Shown piece by piece: positions 20,329 to 22,739 of a stretch of DNA of 22,739 nucleotides; positions within the stretch are counted from its first letter, which is position 1; each line of letters begins with the position of its first letter. The stretch lies in the IMG/VR virus record IMGVR_UViG_3300006076_000030, positions 1 through 22,739 of that record; one strand, written 5' to 3'. The notes beneath the pieces were generated by a model, which saw only the letters and a list, made by a program, of their open reading frames with translations, did no database searches and had not been told where the DNA came from. Both the position numbers and the translations under genes were made by a program. Source of the stretch: a virus.

Positions 20329-20822
20329 TATAGTGCCTCTTCTCTAACCATTCCATATAAGGAAGCATCATTTTTAATCATATTTTTAACACTTTCTATG
20401 AGAATAGCGTCATTTGAATCCTCCTTAAGTTCGCTTACCATTTCCTTAAAGGCCTTATCTACTGCAGTGACCTTAATTCCTTCATCCTTCATTTCATCTT
20501 TAAGTTCTTTAAGCTCTTCTTTTAAAGTCTTAATTTCCTCATTGATTCTATATCTTTCATTAAGATATTTTTTTACACTATCTTGAATATCTTCAATATA
20601 TTCTTCTAGGTACCTATCTGAATCTTCAGATTTTTTAGCTTCTTTTTTTGCATCCTCAAGAGAATATTTATGAACAAATTGAGATACATCTTCAATACTT
20701 GTGTTATTATCAGTATCATCTACTTTTATATCCTCTAGATCTACATTATTTTCTGTAGAATAATCTTCATTTGTATCAGAACTAACCTCATTTAGTAGTT
20801 CATCTAAATCTAAATCACTCAT
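20328..20822 (-). CDS. Acidic coiled-coil protein, C-terminal part recalls GapR/DUF2312
   Basis: The 164-residue product has an acidic, probably disordered N-terminal half (about 1-50, many Asp, Asn, Thr). A helical part follows with YLNERYRINEEIKTLKEELK, then ELKDEMKDEGIKVTAVDKAF. This spacing of a coiled coil, 'E-x-x-D-E-G-I/F-K/D-V' and a following helix recalls the GapR/DUF2312 family of DNA-binding coiled coils, but the resemblance is by eye only. It is transcribed directly before the Cas4-like nuclease with a one-base overlap, so a shared DNA-related job is plausible. The ATG at 20822 has a strong AAGGAG site. Confidence 0.6.
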   Translation of the reverse strand: MSDLDLDELLNEVSSDTNEDYSTENNVDLEDIKVDDTDNNTSIEDVSQFVHKYSLEDAKKEAKKSEDSDRYLEEYIEDIQDSVKKYLNERYRINEEIKTLKEELKELKDEMKDEGIKVTAVDKAFKEMVSELKEDSNDAILIESVKNMIKNDASLYGMVREEAL

Positions 20823-20823
20823 C

Positions 20824-21276
20824 TTATTCTCCTTTATTTTTTATTAATCTAGATAATTCATCAGAAGATTTAATAAGATCCTCTTCTGTACTAAAATCAT
20901 AATATACAGCACTAGAAGTTATCTTATAGGAATCTTTTAAAGTAGCACCTACATTCATATTAAAGATTAGTCTAAATTTAGGATTATGTCCTAATCTAAT
21001 ATACTCTTTAATAAATGTTACATTATCTAGATTAACATAAATATTAGAGTTATCTGATAGTTCGAAGGTAATAAAACCTTCATTCTCCAGAGTTTCTTTT
21101 AATTCTTTTCTTTCTAATGCGTCAATTTCCACATATGTATAATCTGGAGAAACCATTCCATCTACTATAGATATAGCACTATTATAATTAAAAATAACTC
21201 GATTCATTTCAAATTTAATACTGACTACATTACGTAAATTAATATAATTAGTACCTACTTCTATAAACTTTCTCAT
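20824..21276 (-). CDS. Unknown protein with an internal duplication
   Basis: The 150-residue product seems to hold two copies of one beta-rich unit. The first has NYINLRNVVSIKFEMNRVIF followed by NYN (residues ~10-32). The second has IYVNLDNVTFIKEY, then a short insert and FRLIFNMN (~79-106). Both read NL-x-NV-x-x-IK ... R-x-IFN-x-N. Each is followed by a variable loop and a helix (ERKELKETLENEG; TEEDLIKSSDELS). No family is recognised; the fold may be a small beta-barrel or PH-like pair. Its ATG at 21276 has an AAGGAAAG site and lies close to an AT-type promoter. It is first in the operon that includes the Cas4-like nuclease. Confidence 0.65.
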   Translation of the reverse strand: MRKFIEVGTNYINLRNVVSIKFEMNRVIFNYNSAISIVDGMVSPDYTYVEIDALERKELKETLENEGFITFELSDNSNIYVNLDNVTFIKEYIRLGHNPKFRLIFNMNVGATLKDSYKITSSAVYYDFSTEEDLIKSSDELSRLIKNKGE

Positions 21277-21290
21277 CTTACTTTCCTTTT

Positions 21291-21303
21291 TATATATTAT
21301 ATA
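21291..21303 (-). promoter_or_regulatory. AT promoter for the Cas4-like nuclease operon
   Basis: The minus strand reads TATATAATATATA followed by AAAAGG, 15-27 bases before the ATG at 21276. It contains TATAAT and resembles the palindromic promoter, but is shorter and not an exact copy. The 72-base gap holds nothing else. Confidence 0.45.
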
Positions 21304-21348
21304 TTTTTTATTTTAAAATACCTTTAAACTTCATGTATCTTCTGTTTT

Positions 21349-22596
21349 TTATTTACTCTTAATATCAAAAATTTTATGATGTTTAAGAACCTTAGGAATC
21401 TCTCCTGATGTACTTAACCAAAGCACAGGTTTTTTAAATTCTCTCCAATTACTATCCGAAGTAATATCCTCAATAAACATATCAGAAATCATAATAAGAA
21501 CATCACACTTTTCTTTTTTAGATTTAATAAATTCTGGACAGGCCCCCATATATGTTCCTCCATATCCTTTTCTCTTAAATCTTTTAAAATTATTTTTATT
21601 AAAAGATTCTACACCTTTAATATTAGTATCAATTTGAATAATTTTAAGCTCACCCACATTCTTGATAACTTCATTAATTTCTATTAAACCCTCTAAGACA
21701 TCATTATCACTCATGGAGCCTGAAGTATCTACACCTACTAATACTATTGGTTTATCTTTTTGTACTTTTTTACCTCTTAAGTCAGCTCTATGTGGAAATC
21801 TTCTATTTTTTCTTTTGATAGTCTCAATTCTAGATCCATTCCTAGAGCTAAGAATTTTTCTTAGTTCTTTTTTCCATGAAATCTTTGCTTTACGTTTAAG
21901 CAACTTAAGAATTTGTTCAATATCACCTGGAGTATTTCCTCTAGACTGTGAAATAGCCTCCTTCACCATATTCTCAGTAGTAGATTTCATAAGCTCCTCT
22001 ATACTACTATCACTCTCAGAACTATCCCATTCATGAACATCTAATGTCTCATCCCCGTCTAAATCTGTAAGGTCTGGTTTTTGTTCACCTTGCGAGTTAT
22101 CTTCAGGTCCATTCCAATCTTGACCTTGAGATTCTGCCTTATCTTTATCTTTTTGTTGATTTTCCTGTTCTTGCTTTAGTAGCTCATAGTATGTTTCAGC
22201 ACTTTCATTCTCTGGAAAATCATAATTACTAGGATATTGTACACCATCTGGTAGATTGTCAATTAATTGATTGATTGCAATATCTGCTGCAATATTAAAT
22301 AGTTCATGATCTCTCTCACCTTTACGAATTAAATGTAGACCTAAAATATGTCTACACTCGTGAATAAGAACTGCTATTCTTTCTTCTTGAGTGAGTGTAT
22401 TAAAATAATCACCAATTTTTAGATTATAGTTAATAGAGCCTTTATCGAAACTTACTCCTAAAGTAGGAAATTTAGGATCAAAAATAACATTCATCTTAGC
22501 TAAAATAAATCCATAAAAACTTAATTTCACGTACGTAGGATTGCTAATTAATTTAACAATTGATTCTTGATAATTTTGTTTAATTAAATCTTTCAT
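21349..22596 (-). CDS. VWA-domain, HExxH metallopeptidase-like protein (DUF2201-like)
   Basis: The 415-residue product has two domains. The N-terminal one (~1-140) has an HExxH zinc motif, H79-E80-C-R-H83 in AVLIHECRHILGLHL, with D105 in NIAADIAIN a likely third ligand. An acidic Gln/Asp-rich linker (~140-200) follows. The C-terminal von Willebrand A domain (~283-415) has a complete MIDAS signature: DTSGSMS (290-296), T348 in GYGGTYM and D372 in MISDMF. This is the architecture of DUF2201-type VWA metallopeptidase-like proteins, usually partnered with a MoxR AAA+ ATPase. Target in infection is unknown. The ATG at 22596 follows an AAAGGAT site and the third copy of the palindromic promoter. 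Confidence 0.88.
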   Translation of the reverse strand: MKDLIKQNYQESIVKLISNPTYVKLSFYGFILAKMNVIFDPKFPTLGVSFDKGSINYNLKIGDYFNTLTQEERIAVLIHECRHILGLHLIRKGERDHELFNIAADIAINQLIDNLPDGVQYPSNYDFPENESAETYYELLKQEQENQQKDKDKAESQGQDWNGPEDNSQGEQKPDLTDLDGDETLDVHEWDSSESDSSIEELMKSTTENMVKEAISQSRGNTPGDIEQILKLLKRKAKISWKKELRKILSSRNGSRIETIKRKNRRFPHRADLRGKKVQKDKPIVLVGVDTSGSMSDNDVLEGLIEINEVIKNVGELKIIQIDTNIKGVESFNKNNFKRFKRKGYGGTYMGACPEFIKSKKEKCDVLIMISDMFIEDITSDSNWREFKKPVLWLSTSGEIPKVLKHHKIFDIKSK

Positions 22597-22613
22597 CTTT
22601 CTATCCTTTTCTC

Positions 22614-22631
22614 TTTATATAATATATTATA
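22614..22631 (-). promoter_or_regulatory. Palindromic AT promoter, copy 3
   Basis: TATAATATATTATATAAA on the minus strand, with the perfect palindrome at 22618-22631, 18-35 bases before the VWA gene start. Upstream, AGATTAAATCTAGATTAATCT (22641-22661), itself nearly palindromic, overlaps the end of the preceding gene and might be an additional recognition site. Confidence 0.6.
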
Positions 22632-22649
22632 GTATAATAGAGATTAAAT

Positions 22650-22739
22650 CTAGATTAATCTGTGTGGAAATTCAGCTCTTATATATTCATTAAACATATC
22701 ATCACTAAAATCTGTATAATTTTCCTTCTGAAATGGAAG
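22650..22739 (-). CDS. C-terminal end of an unidentified protein (5' part beyond window)
   Basis: Entering from the right edge, an open minus-strand frame encodes 29 residues (LPFQKENYTDFSDDMFNEYI, then RAEFPHRLI) and stops at TAG (22650-22652). Since VWA proteins of the next gene's type commonly sit after a MoxR-like AAA+ ATPase, this may be the end of such an ATPase, but the tail alone carries no diagnostic motif. Confidence 0.5.
   Translation of the reverse strand, partial: LPFQKENYTDFSDDMFNEYIRAEFPHRLI

Noticed and set aside
1-22739. CRISPR array, insertion sequence or integrase near the Cas4-like and endonuclease genes
   Set aside because: No regularly spaced repeats, terminal inverted repeats with transposase, or recombinase genes are visible; the only mobile element is the free-standing homing endonuclease gene.

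Overview
The window is part of the genome of an AT-rich, virulent, T4-type tailed phage (myovirus). The diagnosis rests on a collinear T4-style head module: portal gp20, core protein gp67, prohead protease gp21, scaffold gp22, major capsid protein gp23 and head-completion protein gp4. A neck protein (gp13-like), class Ia ribonucleotide reductase and consensus T4 late promoter boxes (TATAAATA) agree with this. The host cannot be read directly. The very low GC, the queE-type radical SAM gene with a CNFKCEGFGC motif, and a Cas4/AddB-like iron-sulfur nuclease all recall Campylobacter phages, so a campylobacterotal host is my best inference.

Layout. (1) 1-5803, minus strand, early/metabolic arm: a truncated leucine-rich-repeat-like gene, three small unknown genes, nrdB, a small P-loop ATPase/kinase, nrdA and queE, with a structured leader before queE. 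(2) 5804-9506, minus strand: unknown genes, then a lysis cassette (endolysin, inner spanin, overlapping outer spanin lipoprotein, candidate holin) placed downstream of the gp13-like neck gene. (3) 9507-9563: a palindromic divergent late promoter serving both arms. (4) 9564-18568, plus strand, head morphogenesis: gp20-gp67-gp21-two small proteins-gp22-gp23, then a Hef/Vsr-like homing endonuclease, two less certain structural genes and gp4. (5) 18585-22739, minus strand: a probable late head-packaged protein, three small tandem genes (one apparently frameshifted), a Cas4-like nuclease, two proteins of unknown role, a VWA/HExxH metallopeptidase-like protein, and the C-terminus of one more gene.

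Two promoter classes are visible. Plus-strand head genes, the gp13/lysis arm and the gene at 18585-18815 have TATAAATA late boxes. Several minus-strand early-type genes have a nearly identical AT palindrome (TATAATATATTATA) 20-35 bases before the start codon, with a sigma70-like TATAAT.

The most interesting unexplained signals are structured RNA leaders. The gp22 and gp23 leaders carry the same architecture: a 9-bp outer helix, a 36-nt interior sharing TAGA..TGAAA.AGAG and a second TGAAA, then a small hairpin. The helices differ in sequence but keep their pairing, so this looks like one conserved RNA element. The queE leader is closed by an 11-bp long-range helix with a nested 7-bp helix. gp23 is followed by three hairpins in a row just before the homing endonuclease gene.
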